Part shown: positions 42,968 through 51,633 of the stretch, in pieces
Layout of the letters: every line of letters begins with the position of its first letter
Numbering within the stretch: the first letter of the stretch is position 1
Assembly (NCBI GenBank): GCA_963740215.1
Contig: CAVUDJ010000019.1
Coordinates: 1,984,001 to 2,048,000 of the forward strand
Length of the DNA: 64,000 nucleotides
Direction of reading: 5' to 3'
Origin: CAVVAL01 sp963740215
GTDB lineage: Bacteria; Actinomycetota; Actinomycetes; Mycobacteriales; Cryptosporangiaceae
Notes under the pieces: generated by a model
The model's input: only the letters and a program-made list of their open reading frames with translations
Database searches by the model: none
What the model was told of the DNA's origin: nothing
Position numbers and translations under genes: made by a program

Positions 42968-43725
42968 CAGAGAACCGGAAGGTAGGTGGTGCCCACGCGC
43001 CCGGAGGCGACGGCGACGAACCGCTCCGCGAACGGGCGCCACGCCTCCTCGACGTCCTGCATCACGGCGTCGCACCGGGCCACGACGGTCGCCCCGTCGA
43101 GCCCCAGCTCGTCGAGCCGCGCGGCGCCGCTCTCCGCCCAGCCGGCGATCATCGCCGTGTCGCACTCGATGTGGAACTGGAGACCCCATGCTTTCGTGCC
43201 GACGCGGAACGCCTGGTGCGGGAAGCGCGGCGACGCGGCGAGCAGCAGCGCGCCGGGCGGCAGGACGCTGATCTCGTCCTCGTGCCACTGCAGCACGTCC
43301 GGGGTGAACGCGACGGGGCCGAACAGCGCGTCCTTCTCGGCGGCGTCGCGCTTGGCGACGAGTCCGGGGCCGATCTCGGGACCGTTCGCACTGCGACCGA
43401 CGCGCCCGCCGCACGCCTCCGCGAGGAGCTGCCCGCCGAGGCAGACGCCGAGCGTCGGAGTGGCCTGGCGCACGGCGGCCCGCAGCAGCTCCTTCAGCGC
43501 GGGGAACCACGGCGCGGCGGGTGTGCCGTCGGCCGCGTCGAAGGCGTCCTGCTCCCCGCCGAGCACGACCAGCGCGTCGTACCCGGTCAAGTCGGCGGGA
43601 AGTCCGTCACCGTCGTACGGCCGCACGGTGACGAGCTCCGCGCCGGCACCCGCCAGCCAGTCGCCGAGCCGGCGGGCGTCGTCGGTGGGATCGTTCTGGA
43701 CGACGAGGATGCGTGCGGTGGTCAC
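42967..43725 (-). CDS. Class I glutamine amidotransferase
   Basis: The 252-residue protein is a GATase1 of the GuaA-like free-standing type: LVVLGGEQDAF, the nucleophile elbow LGVCLGGQLLAEACGG with Cys at about residue 95, and the catalytic His-x-Glu in WGLQFHIECD. It hydrolyses glutamine or acts on a related gamma-glutamyl compound; no synthetase domain is attached. It is the first gene of the operon and its stop TGA overlaps the glnE ATG, so glutamine chemistry and GS modification are co-expressed. The start is GTG 43725. Confidence 0.92.
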   Translation of the reverse strand: MTTARILVVQNDPTDDARRLGDWLAGAGAELVTVRPYDGDGLPADLTGYDALVVLGGEQDAFDAADGTPAAPWFPALKELLRAAVRQATPTLGVCLGGQLLAEACGGRVGRSANGPEIGPGLVAKRDAAEKDALFGPVAFTPDVLQWHEDEISVLPPGALLLAASPRFPHQAFRVGTKAWGLQFHIECDTAMIAGWAESGAARLDELGLDGATVVARCDAVMQDVEEAWRPFAERFVAVASGRVGTTYLPVL

Positions 43726-43762
43726 ACCGCCAGGCTATCGACTCACGGCGCCGCTGGAAGTT

Positions 43763-44536
43763 TCACGGCGCCGCTGGAAGTTCCTGGATCGCCGCGTCCA
43801 CCAGCCGGGCGATCTCCCAGGTCTGATGTGAGTCGTATGCCATGCTCCGGCCGTTCTCGTTGAACGGCGCCCAGCTCGAGCAGTACAACCCGTTGCGCCA
43901 GCGGGTGACGTCGCCGTCCGCGTAGATGGCCCGAAGGTCCGGTTCCAGCCGCGGATCGGCGGTCAGGAGCCGCTCCGCGACGAACACGTTGCTCAGGTCG
44001 CCGCCCATCAGCTGTGAAGGGGTCGGCAGGGTGCTCTCAATCGTCAGCTCCGCGTAGAGCGGATCGACGTACTCGCAGGCCGCGCGGGACAGCCCACGGA
44101 ACCAGGCCGCCAACTCCCCCGCACGCTCCGCCTCTCCGGGCTCCCAGATCTCCTCGGGGATGCCGAGTGTGTCGGCGTATACGGTCGCCTCGACCGGGTG
44201 CCGGTCATCGCCGACGCGCCGGAGGTAGGACACGACGAGCAGCCCCGCCTCAGCCGTCATGAACTCAGCTTGGACAACCGCCCGGGCTGGGTCGCCGCCT
44301 GCAACGAGCCGATCGAACTCGGCGGGGTCAACCTCCGCTTCGACACGTTCCTCAGGTGACAGGTCGTAGAGGCTGTCGAAGTCCACACCAGCCCGCACAA
44401 CCTCGACAGCACCGTTGGAGACGGCACCGTAGCGCCGCACCGCGTCAGCGAGCAGCGCGAACGCCTCACGTTCCGTGACCCGCTCGCAGTAGAGGCCGAC
44501 CGAAAGATGCGGGGCGTCAGGATGGAATCGGACCAC
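43763..44536 (-). CDS. Hypothetical protein, possible immunity partner
   Basis: A 257-residue acidic soluble protein with no signal or membrane segment (YDLSPEERVEAEVDPAEFDRLV; EIWEPGEAERAGELAAWFRGLS; RSMAYDSHQTWEIARLVDAAIQ). I do not recognise the family. It begins 6 bases after the stop of a lipoprotein whose C-terminal domain looks like a polymorphic-toxin module, and its acidity and cytoplasmic nature would suit an immunity protein. That role is inference from position. It ends 37 bases before the amidotransferase gene. Start GTG 44536. Confidence 0.6.
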   Translation of the reverse strand: MVRFHPDAPHLSVGLYCERVTEREAFALLADAVRRYGAVSNGAVEVVRAGVDFDSLYDLSPEERVEAEVDPAEFDRLVAGGDPARAVVQAEFMTAEAGLLVVSYLRRVGDDRHPVEATVYADTLGIPEEIWEPGEAERAGELAAWFRGLSRAACEYVDPLYAELTIESTLPTPSQLMGGDLSNVFVAERLLTADPRLEPDLRAIYADGDVTRWRNGLYCSSWAPFNENGRSMAYDSHQTWEIARLVDAAIQELPAAP

Positions 44537-44542
44537 GACTGC

Positions 44543-45889
44543 TCACTTGGCCAACAGGCGGAGCATCGCCGGCAGCTGGCGAGCGTTGGGACCGAACGCC
44601 GTCACCAAGTCGCCGGTGCCGCGATGGAATTGTGCGACGAAGTAGCGCCCACCGACACGGATGAGATGCGCGGTCGTGGGCGTACCGTAGGCCGACCAGG
44701 GGAACCGCTTGGTGCTGCGCTGCGCAGTCAGGATCATCTGTCGCCACGCATCACGGTCAGCTCCGGTTGGAGTGCGACCCCACCACTCCTTGGCATGCTT
44801 CCAGGAATGGTCGAAGCCTTCGTCCGTGATCGTCGGCTCCGGACACGCCGCCATCGGCTTCGCCTTGCGCGTCACGCTCGTCTCGACACTGCATGTCGCC
44901 GAAGCGGGTGGCTTCGCTGTGGCGACCGCGACGGCCCGGACCAGGTACGGCGTGGTCTTCGGCGCACTGCTCGGGCGTGTCGCCCGCTGGTAGAACGTCT
45001 GCCACCTCGCGCCGCCGGCCTGGCACGCAAGCGGCGCGGTCCGTCCCGCCGCGATCGGCTTCGCCACGGAGGCGCAGCTGGCGAGCAGCCCGTTGCCGCT
45101 GGTCACCTTGCTCGTCAGCACCACGTCGACCGCCGCCGACGCCGAGTCGTTGCGGACCACCGCCGAGACCTTGCAACCGTTCGCGCCGCACGGCGCGCTG
45201 AGCGCGCCCACGAACGAGATCCGCACGCGGGCGTCGTACGCACCGCTCGCCGCCAGCGCGATCGCACCCGCTCCGACGCCGCTGAGCACGTCCGCCAGCG
45301 AGTCCTCAGTCTCTGGGGTGACGTCGAGCCTCACGCGTTCGCCTTCGAGCGGCGCGTCGACCCGCAGGACGCGGTGCGGCTCCGCCACGCTGACGTACAG
45401 GTCGCCGCCCGCGACGGAGAGCCGCCAGGCGCGCATATCGCCGATCGTGGACTCCGCCGGTGGACCGGACACGGGCGCGGGCGCGTGGCCGGTGACGAAC
45501 TGCTCGGTGAGGCCGGCGGCGAGCTTCTCCGGTGTCAGGACGGGCGGGCCGACATCGTCGTTGGACGCGACCCACCGTCCGGCGAACGCGTCTGCGCGAT
45601 CGTCGCCGCCCCAGATCTCCTTGCCGCCGCGCACGTAGGTGCCGCCATCGACGACGAGCAGCTCGGCGCGCCGACCACCGTGCGAGATCGTGCCGACCGC
45701 CTCCCCCGCGCCGGTGACCCGCACGTCGACGGAGTCGCCCCGGTACCGCAGGCCGGGCGCCTTGCCCAGCTCCACGATCGCCGTGCGGGCAGCGGCGAAC
45801 ACGGGATCGACCTCGAGCCACCTGCCCGTGGCCGGCAGGCAGCCGGCGAGCACGGGGACGAGCACAAGGGACAGCCACGTTCGGCGCAT
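44543..45889 (-). CDS. Lipoprotein with LppX/LprG-like domain and toxin-like C-terminal domain
   Basis: The 448-residue product has a lipobox VLAGC after a short signal peptide. Residues about 25-200 resemble LppX/LprG-type lipid-binding lipoproteins (SVDVRVTGAGEAVGTISHGG, DGGTYVRGGKEIWGG). A Cys-containing beta domain follows, and the last 90 residues (DHSWKHAKEWWGRTPTGADR, RSTKRFPWSAYGTPTTAHLI, RVGGRYFVAQFHRGTGDLVT, AFGPNARQLPAML) resemble C-terminal domains of actinobacterial polymorphic toxins. His and Arg residues there could be catalytic. A soluble gene follows after 6 bases. Alternatively it is only a surface lipoprotein of unknown role. Confidence 0.7.
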   Translation of the reverse strand: MRRTWLSLVLVPVLAGCLPATGRWLEVDPVFAAARTAIVELGKAPGLRYRGDSVDVRVTGAGEAVGTISHGGRRAELLVVDGGTYVRGGKEIWGGDDRADAFAGRWVASNDDVGPPVLTPEKLAAGLTEQFVTGHAPAPVSGPPAESTIGDMRAWRLSVAGGDLYVSVAEPHRVLRVDAPLEGERVRLDVTPETEDSLADVLSGVGAGAIALAASGAYDARVRISFVGALSAPCGANGCKVSAVVRNDSASAAVDVVLTSKVTSGNGLLASCASVAKPIAAGRTAPLACQAGGARWQTFYQRATRPSSAPKTTPYLVRAVAVATAKPPASATCSVETSVTRKAKPMAACPEPTITDEGFDHSWKHAKEWWGRTPTGADRDAWRQMILTAQRSTKRFPWSAYGTPTTAHLIRVGGRYFVAQFHRGTGDLVTAFGPNARQLPAMLRLLAK

Positions 45890-45909
45890 GCCCGGACGCT
45901 AACTCATCC

Positions 45910-45949
45910 GGGCGACGTTTCTGGCGCTATAGCGTCAGAAAGATCGCCC
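45910..45949 (-). terminator. Hairpin terminator after glnA2, family B
   Basis: GGGCGACGTTTCTGGCGCT pairs with AGCGTCAGAAAGATCGCCC with a few mismatches around a one-base loop. It lies 14 bases past the glnA2 stop and repeats the GGGCGATCTTTC stem found at 49811-49860. Confidence 0.8.
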
Positions 45950-45962
45950 AAAGCGCAGAGGG

Positions 45963-47297
45963 TCAGAGCACCGGCAGGTACTTGATCCGCTCGAACTCGG
46001 TGACCTGGCGGCGGTGCTCGTCCCACTCGGCGCGCTTGTTCTTCAGGAAGAAGTCGAACACGTGCTCGCCGAGCGTCTCGGCCATGAACTCGCTGGACTC
46101 CATGACCCGCAGCGCCTCGGAGAGGTTGTGCGGCAGGTCCGCGTAGCCCGCGGCGCGGCGCTCGTCGTCGGTGAGCGACCAGACGTCGTCCTCGGCGCCG
46201 GGCGGGAGTTCGTACCCCTCCTCGATGCCCTTCATCCCGGCCTCCAGCAACGCGGCGAACGCGAGGTACGGGTTGCAGGCGGAGTCGGGCGAGCGGATCT
46301 CGACCCGGGCCGAGTTCGCCTTGCCGTACAGCGGCACCCGGACCAGCGCCGAGCGGTTGAGGTGGCCCCAGCAGATCGAGGTCGGCGCCTCGCCGCCGGA
46401 GATCAGGCGCTTGTACGAGTTCACCCACTGGTTCGTCACGGCGGTGAACTCACGCGCGTGGTACAGCAGACCGGCGACGAACGACTTGCCGATCTTCGAC
46501 AGCTTCATCGGGTCGCCTGGGTCGTGGAACGCGTTGTGCTCGCCCTCGAACAGCGACAGGTGCGTGTGCATCCCGGAGCCGGCCTGGTCGGTGAACGGCT
46601 TCGGCATGAACGTCGCGAACACGCCGTGTGAGAGCGCCACCTCCTTGATGACGTGCCGAAACGTCATGATGTTGTCGGCGGTCGTGAGCGCGTCGGCGTA
46701 GCGCAGGTCGATCTCCTGCTGGCCCGGCGCCACCTCGTGGTGGCTGAACTCCACCGAGATGCCGATGCGCTCCAGCGCCAGCACCGCCTGGCGGCGGAAG
46801 TCACGCGCGATCGAGTGCGTGGAGTGGTCGAAGTAGCCGCCCGAGTCGACCGGCACCGGCGGCTCGCCGTGTTCGGAACGCCCCAGGAGCAGGTAGAACT
46901 CGATCTCCGGATGCGTGTAGAAGGTGAAGCCCTTCTCCGCGGCCCGGCTCAGCGCGCGGCGCAGCACGTGCCGCGGGTCGGCCCAGGACGGCGACCCGTC
47001 CGGCATGACGATGTCGCAGAACATGCGGGCCGACTCACCGTGACCGCCGGCCTCGAACGGGAAGACCTGGAACGTCGACGGGTCCGGGATCGCGATCATG
47101 TCCGACTCGTAGACCCGGGCGAAGCCCTCGATCGCCGAACCGTCGAAGCCGATGCCCTCCTCGAACGCCGCCTCCAGCTCGGCCGGGGCGACCGACACCG
47201 ACTTGAGCGTGCCGAGGACATCCGTGAACCACAGCCGGACGAACCGGATGTCCCGTTCCTCCAGCGTGCGCAGCACGAACTCCTGCTGTCGGTCCAC
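45963..47297 (-). CDS. glnA2: Glutamine synthetase type I, GlnA2 (not of the adenylylated type)
   Basis: The 444-residue product is a second GSI: FDGSAIEGFARVYESDMIAIPDPSTF, HPEIEFYLL, GSGMHTHLSLFEG, NRSALVRVP and RSPDSACNPYLAFAALLEAG. At the adenylylation position it reads EDDVWSLTDDE, so the modified Tyr is Trp, as in GlnA2/alpha-type enzymes. It should therefore escape GlnE control and may support peptidoglycan D-glutamate supply or polyamine use. It is transcribed leftward with its own terminator. A GTAAC-N6-GTAAC pair lies 50-65 bases upstream. Confidence 0.96.
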   Translation of the reverse strand: MDRQQEFVLRTLEERDIRFVRLWFTDVLGTLKSVSVAPAELEAAFEEGIGFDGSAIEGFARVYESDMIAIPDPSTFQVFPFEAGGHGESARMFCDIVMPDGSPSWADPRHVLRRALSRAAEKGFTFYTHPEIEFYLLLGRSEHGEPPVPVDSGGYFDHSTHSIARDFRRQAVLALERIGISVEFSHHEVAPGQQEIDLRYADALTTADNIMTFRHVIKEVALSHGVFATFMPKPFTDQAGSGMHTHLSLFEGEHNAFHDPGDPMKLSKIGKSFVAGLLYHAREFTAVTNQWVNSYKRLISGGEAPTSICWGHLNRSALVRVPLYGKANSARVEIRSPDSACNPYLAFAALLEAGMKGIEEGYELPPGAEDDVWSLTDDERRAAGYADLPHNLSEALRVMESSEFMAETLGEHVFDFFLKNKRAEWDEHRRQVTEFERIKYLPVL

Positions 47298-47346
47298 TGC
47301 CGTCGCTCCTCGCGTCGAAGTCCTGCGCGGAGTCTCCCCCGCCTCT

Positions 47347-47362
47347 GTTACGACGACGTTAC
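47347..47362 (-). promoter_or_regulatory. Possible GlnR half-box before glnA2
   Basis: On the minus strand GTAAC-N6-GTAAC lies 50-65 bases before the glnA2 ATG. The first half is perfect and the second has T for A, so it is a weak match to the GlnR consensus. Confidence 0.4.
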
Positions 47363-47456
47363 GTCACGACTGAGCCTCTCCGCCGTGCCGACGTGCGGCT
47401 TCTGTTCGCTGAGTCGGATACGCTCCGCGATCAAAGAGTCGATTCCTAGGAGAAGC

Positions 47457-47891
47457 ATGTCCCGCGTCCTCACCGGTACCGTCCTTCTGGCCGCTCTCGC
47501 GCTGGCCGGCACCGGCTGCGACACGATCAACGAAGCCAAGGACACCGTCGACACGGCCAGCAACACCGTCGAGGTGTGCAAGGAGACGATCGAGGCCACG
47601 AACGAGCGGATCACGAAGGTCAACGACGTCGCCTCCGAGGTCGTCAAGAACCCGAACGACCCGGCCGCGGCCCAGAAGCTCAAGATGGCCGTGACCAGCG
47701 AGTTCAGCGCGCTTCACACCAGCCTGGAGGAGCAGGCGAGCAAGGCGAAGGACGCCGACGTCAAGGCGGGCATCGAGGCGCTCGACGCCGCGGTCGCCGG
47801 CTGGGCCGCCAACCCCGACTCGTTCAGCGGGCAGTCCGTGAAGTACTCCGAGCTCGCCGGCGCGATCAACCAGGCCTGCGGAGCCAAGTAG
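47457..47891 (+). CDS. Small secreted lipoprotein
   Basis: A 144-residue lipoprotein with the lipobox LAGTGC near residue 21 (ATG 47457, preceded by AGGAG at 4 bases). The mature part is helical and Asp/Glu/Ala-rich (INEAKDTVDTASNTVEVCKETIEATNERI), and a second Cys and a third near the end may bond. It looks like a four-helix bundle of unknown role. It is divergent from glnA2 and ends with a strong terminator. Confidence 0.85.
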   Translation: MSRVLTGTVLLAALALAGTGCDTINEAKDTVDTASNTVEVCKETIEATNERITKVNDVASEVVKNPNDPAAAQKLKMAVTSEFSALHTSLEEQASKAKDADVKAGIEALDAAVAGWAANPDSFSGQSVKYSELAGAINQACGAK

Positions 47892-47902
47892 CCCCCGGCG
47901 GG

Positions 47903-47942
47903 TGCGGTTGGATTCCGCAGCTGGCTGCGGAATCCAACCGCA
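47903..47942 (+). terminator. Hairpin terminator after the lipoprotein
   Basis: TGCGGTTGGATTCCGCAG and its exact complement CTGCGGAATCCAACCGCA close on a tight loop, 11 bases after the stop codon. Confidence 0.85.
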
Positions 47943-48047
47943 TACGGCCGCCGACAGGCGGTCCCCGGCCGGTGCGTGGGCCGCGTGGCGGCGTGGCGCT
48001 CGGCACACCCGGGTCACGCCGCGCGCGGGCTGCGCGAAGATAGCGGT

Positions 48048-49800
48048 ATGCCGCAGCTCCGACTCGCTCTCGCCCAGGTCAACCCCACCGTCGGCGACAT
48101 CACCGGCAACGCGTCGCTGGTCCTGGAGTGGGCCCGCCGCGCCCGCGAGGCCGGCGCCACCCTTCTCGCGTTCCCCGAGATGGTGCTCACCGGGTACCCC
48201 GTCGAGGACCTGGTGTTCCGCGAGACGTTCTCCGCCGCCAGCCGCGCCGCGCTGGAGAAGCTGGCCGGTGACCTGGCTGACGCGGGCCTCGGCGACCTGC
48301 CGACGATCGTCGGCTACCTCGATGCGGACGGCCCTGTGCAACCCGGCGTCGGATCCGAGTCGGACGGCGGCCCCCGCAACGCCGCCGCGCTGCTGGCCGG
48401 CGGCGAGGTCGTCGCCACGTCGTTCAAGCACCACCTGCCGAACTACGGCGTGTTCGACGAGGACCGCTACTTCATCGCCGGGTCGCACCTGAACGTGATC
48501 CGCATCGGCGGTGTCGACGTCGCCACCGTGATCTGCGAGGACATCTGGCAGGACGGCGGCCCGATCGCCGCGGCGGGCCTGGCGCAGGCCGGGCTGGTCG
48601 TCGTCATCAACGGGTCGCCGTACGAGCTGAACAAGGACGACGTGCGGCTCGAACTCGTGCGGCGCCGCGCGGCCGAGGCCGGCGCCACCCTCGCGTACGT
48701 GAACATGGTCGGCGGCCAGGACGAGCTGGTCTTCGACGGCGACTCGGTGGTGGTGAGCGCCGACGGCACGGTGCTGGCGCGGGCGCCGCAGTTCGCCGAG
48801 CACCTGCTCGTCCTCGACCTGGACCTGCCGGCCGCCACGAGCGACCTGATCGGGCCCCGCCGGTGACGTCCGCGTCGAGCGGCCGGTGCTCACCGTGCAG
48901 CCTGGAGATCCGGTCGGCCCCGCGCGGCCCGGCGAGATCACCGAGCGGATCGCCGACGCCGCCGAGGTGTGGGCGGCGCTGGTCACCGGCCTGGGTGACT
49001 ACGTCCGCAAGAACGGGTTCTCGTCGGTCGTGCTCGGGCTCTCCGGCGGCATCGACTCGGCGGTCTGCGCCGCGCTGGCCGTCGACGCGCTCGGCGCCGA
49101 GAACGTGTACGGCGTCTCGATGCCCAGCGGGTACTCCTCCGAGCACTCCAGGGACGACGCCGCCGACCTGGCCGCGCGCACCGGCCTGCACTACCGCACG
49201 GTGCCGATCGCCCCGATGGTCGACGCGTACCTGGCGAACCTCAAGCTCACCGGCCTGGCCGAGGAGAACCTGCAGGCGCGTGTCCGTGGCGTGATCCTGA
49301 TGGGCCTCTCCAACGAGGAGGGGCACCTCGTGCTCACCACCGGCAACAAGAGCGAGTACGCGGTCGGCTACTCCACGCTCTACGGCGACTCGGTCGGCGG
49401 GTTCGCTCCCATCAAGGACGTGCGCAAGACGCTCGTGTGGGAGCTGGCCCGCTGGCGCAACGAGTCCGCCGCCGAACGGGGCGAAACGCCGCCGATCCCG
49501 GAGAACTCGATCACCAAGCCGCCCTCCGCCGAGCTGCGCCCCGGGCAGGTCGACACCGACTCGCTGCCGGACTACGAGGTGCTCGACGCGATCCTCGCGC
49601 TCTACATCGACGCCGACGCGGGCCGCGCCACGGTGCTCGCAGCCGGATACGACGAGAACACCGTCGACCGCGTGCTGCGGCTGGTGGACATCGCCGAGTA
49701 CAAGCGCCGGCAGTCCGCCCCGGGTACCAAGATCAGCCTGAAGGCGTTCGGCCGCGACCGCCGTCTGCCGATCACGAACCGGTGGCGCGAGACCCACTGA
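48048..49800 (+). CDS. nadE: Glutamine-dependent NAD+ synthetase (single-base frameshift)
   Basis: NadE amidates deamido-NAD with ammonia taken from glutamine, the last step of NAD synthesis. The N-terminal nitrilase domain shows FPEMVLTGYP (Glu), the catalytic Lys in FKHHLPNYGVFDE and the Cys in TVICEDIWQDGG; the C-terminal synthetase has the P-loop LGLSGGIDSAVCAALAV and TTGNKSEYAVGYSTLYGD. The frame breaks in the CCCC run at 48855-48858; with three C it reads DLIGPAGDVRVERPVLTV and gives 583 residues. Start ATG 48048. It is followed by a family B terminator. Confidence 0.95.
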
Positions 49801-49810
49801 CCCGCCTGCC

Positions 49811-49860
49811 GGTTTGGGCGATCTTTCTGGCGTCATAGCGCCGGAAAGATCGCCCAAACC
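49811..49860 (+). terminator. Hairpin terminator after nadE, family B
   Basis: TTTGGGCGATCTTTCTGGCG pairs with CGCCGGAAAGATCGCCCAAA with one mismatch over 22 bp and closes on a 6-base loop, 10 bases past nadE. Confidence 0.9.
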
Positions 49861-49974
49861 GAGGGGGCGATGTGGCGGAGTTAACAGTCCGGCAACGCCG
49901 TGGACGTTCTGTGCGACCATTCGTCCTGATGCACCCGGGGACCCGCTACGGGCCTCGAGGGAGAGGAGACGATG

Positions 49975-50805
49975 ATGTCTGAGCCCAGCCTGTACGGCGG
50001 CGCGGTAGGGCGGCGGATCCGCACCCGCGACCTGTTCGCGGCCAAGGAACGCGGCGAGCGCTGGCCGATGCTCACCTCATACGACCAGTACACGGCCCGG
50101 CTCTGGGACGACGCCGGCATCCCGGTGCTGCTGGTGGGCGACTCGGCGTCCAACAACGTGTTCGGCAACGAGACCACGCTGCCTGTCACCGTCGACGAGC
50201 TGCTGCCGCTGGTCCGTGCCGTGGTCCGCAGCACCACGCGGCCGATGGTCATCGCCGACATGCCGTTCGGCTCGTTCGAGGCCTCGCCCACGCACGCACT
50301 CGCCACCGCCGTCCGGTTCATGAAGGAGGGCGGCGCGCACGCGGTGAAGCTGGAGGGCGGCCAGCGGGTGGCGCCACAGGTCGAGGCGCTCACCGGCGCC
50401 GGCATCCCCGTCATGGGGCACATCGGGTTCACGCCGCAGCACGAGCACGTCTTCGGCGGCTACCGGGTCCAGGGACGCGGCGACGACGGCGACCGCCTCG
50501 TGGCCGACGCGCTGGCCCTCGCCAACGCCGGCGCGTTCGCGGTCGTGCTGGAGATGGTGCCGGCCGAGGTCGCCAAGAAGATCACCGGCGAGCTGCGCAT
50601 CCCCACCGTCGGCATCGGCGCCGGCCCCGACTGCGACGCGCAGGTGCTGGTCTGGCAGGACATGGCCGGGCTGCGCGGCGGCAAGCTCCCACGGTTCGTG
50701 AAGCAGTACGCCGACATGCGCGGCATCCTCACCGGCGCGGTCGAGGAGTTCGCGAACGAGGTGCGCGGCGGCGCGTTCCCGGCGGACGAGCACACCTTCC
50801 ACTGA
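49975..50805 (+). CDS. panB: 3-methyl-2-oxobutanoate hydroxymethyltransferase
   Basis: PanB makes ketopantoate from ketoisovalerate and 5,10-methylene-THF, the first committed step of pantothenate synthesis. The 276-residue barrel shows PMLTSYDQYTARLWDDAGIPVLLVGDSASNNVFG, MPFGSFEAS, AHAVKLEGG (Lys), GHIGFTPQHEHVFGGYRVQG and VPTVGIGAGPDCDAQVLVWQD-type motifs with the usual metal Asp residues. ATG 49975 is favoured over ATG 49972 because the GGAG ribosome site is then 6 bases away. Gene order nadE-panB is conserved in many actinomycetes. Confidence 0.97.
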   Translation: MSEPSLYGGAVGRRIRTRDLFAAKERGERWPMLTSYDQYTARLWDDAGIPVLLVGDSASNNVFGNETTLPVTVDELLPLVRAVVRSTTRPMVIADMPFGSFEASPTHALATAVRFMKEGGAHAVKLEGGQRVAPQVEALTGAGIPVMGHIGFTPQHEHVFGGYRVQGRGDDGDRLVADALALANAGAFAVVLEMVPAEVAKKITGELRIPTVGIGAGPDCDAQVLVWQDMAGLRGGKLPRFVKQYADMRGILTGAVEEFANEVRGGAFPADEHTFH

Positions 50806-50823
50806 GCCCGCCCGCCCGCCGAG

Positions 50824-50874
50824 TTTCGGACTTTTGAGGGTCGGCGGCCTGCCTCAACCCTCAAAAGTCCGAAA
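50824..50874. terminator. Bidirectional hairpin terminator overlapping a gene end
   Basis: Perfect 18-bp arms TTTCGGACTTTTGAGGGT and ACCCTCAAAAGTCCGAAA lie between convergent panB and the metal-receptor gene. The right arm also encodes the last residues (DFRTFEG) and stop of that gene. Confidence 0.88.
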
Positions 50875-51633
50875 GTCGAGGGCCCGCTCCAGCACGTCGC
50901 GTGCCTCCACGAGCGACGGTCCGTACCAGGTGAGGTGCCGCCCGCTGACCAGCGCCGTCGGCACCGCGCCGAACGCATCCGGACCGTCGGTGGCGCTGAA
51001 CGCGTACGGCTCGTCCGGCAGCACGATCAGGTCGGGCTCGCGGGCGAGGATCCCGCTGATCGACGTCTTCGGGTAGCGCTCGTCCGCATCGGCGAAGACG
51101 TTGCCGACACCCAGGTGCGCGAGTACGTCACCGGCGAACGTGTCGCGCCCGAGCACCATCCAGGGACGCCGCCAGATCGGCACCGCGGCCCGGCGGGTCA
51201 CCGCGTGGCCGTCGAACGTCGGCGCCCACTCCTTCCGCGCCTCGTCCCACCATTGTGGACGATCGAGACCGCAGGCGGCGAACAGCCTGGCCAGGCTCGT
51301 GAACGCCGCTGCGAGAGTGCGCGGGTTCGTCACCCAGACCGCGAAACCGGCGTCGCGCAGGGCTTGCACGTCCTCACGCCGGTTCTCCTCGGCGTTGGCG
51401 ACGACGAGATCCGGCCGGCACGCCTGGATCCGGTCCAGGTCCGGCCACTTCGACCCGCCGACCCGCCGCACCGCGAGCCCAGCGGGCCGGGTGCAGTAGT
51501 CGGTGGCGCCGACGAGCAGGCCCGGAGCCGTGACGGCGAGGGCTTCGGTGAGCGACGGCACCAGCGAGACCACCCGCTGCGGCGATCGGGCGAGCCGCAG
51601 CGGCTCACCCAGATCGTCGAGGAGTTCAGACAT
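50854..51633 (-). CDS. BtuF-like helical-backbone metal receptor protein
   Basis: The 259-residue protein resembles periplasmic-binding proteins of the BtuF type (PQRVVSLVPSLTEALAVTA, CRPDLVVANAEENRREDVQALRDAGFAVWVTNPRTL, AREPDLIVLPDEPYAF) but has no signal peptide or lipobox, so it stays in the cytoplasm. It may bind cobalamin or another ligand, or be an enzyme-like homologue; this cannot be told. Its ATG lies 8 bases inside the end of the F420 reductase gene, so the two are coupled. Its 3' end forms one arm of the terminator. Confidence 0.85.
   Translation of the reverse strand: MSELLDDLGEPLRLARSPQRVVSLVPSLTEALAVTAPGLLVGATDYCTRPAGLAVRRVGGSKWPDLDRIQACRPDLVVANAEENRREDVQALRDAGFAVWVTNPRTLAAAFTSLARLFAACGLDRPQWWDEARKEWAPTFDGHAVTRRAAVPIWRRPWMVLGRDTFAGDVLAHLGVGNVFADADERYPKTSISGILAREPDLIVLPDEPYAFSATDGPDAFGAVPTALVSGRHLTWYGPSLVEARDVLERALDFRTFEG

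Noticed and set aside
47347..47362. Confident GlnR site before glnA2
   Set aside because: Only one half-site is perfect, so it is listed at low confidence and not as a firm operator.
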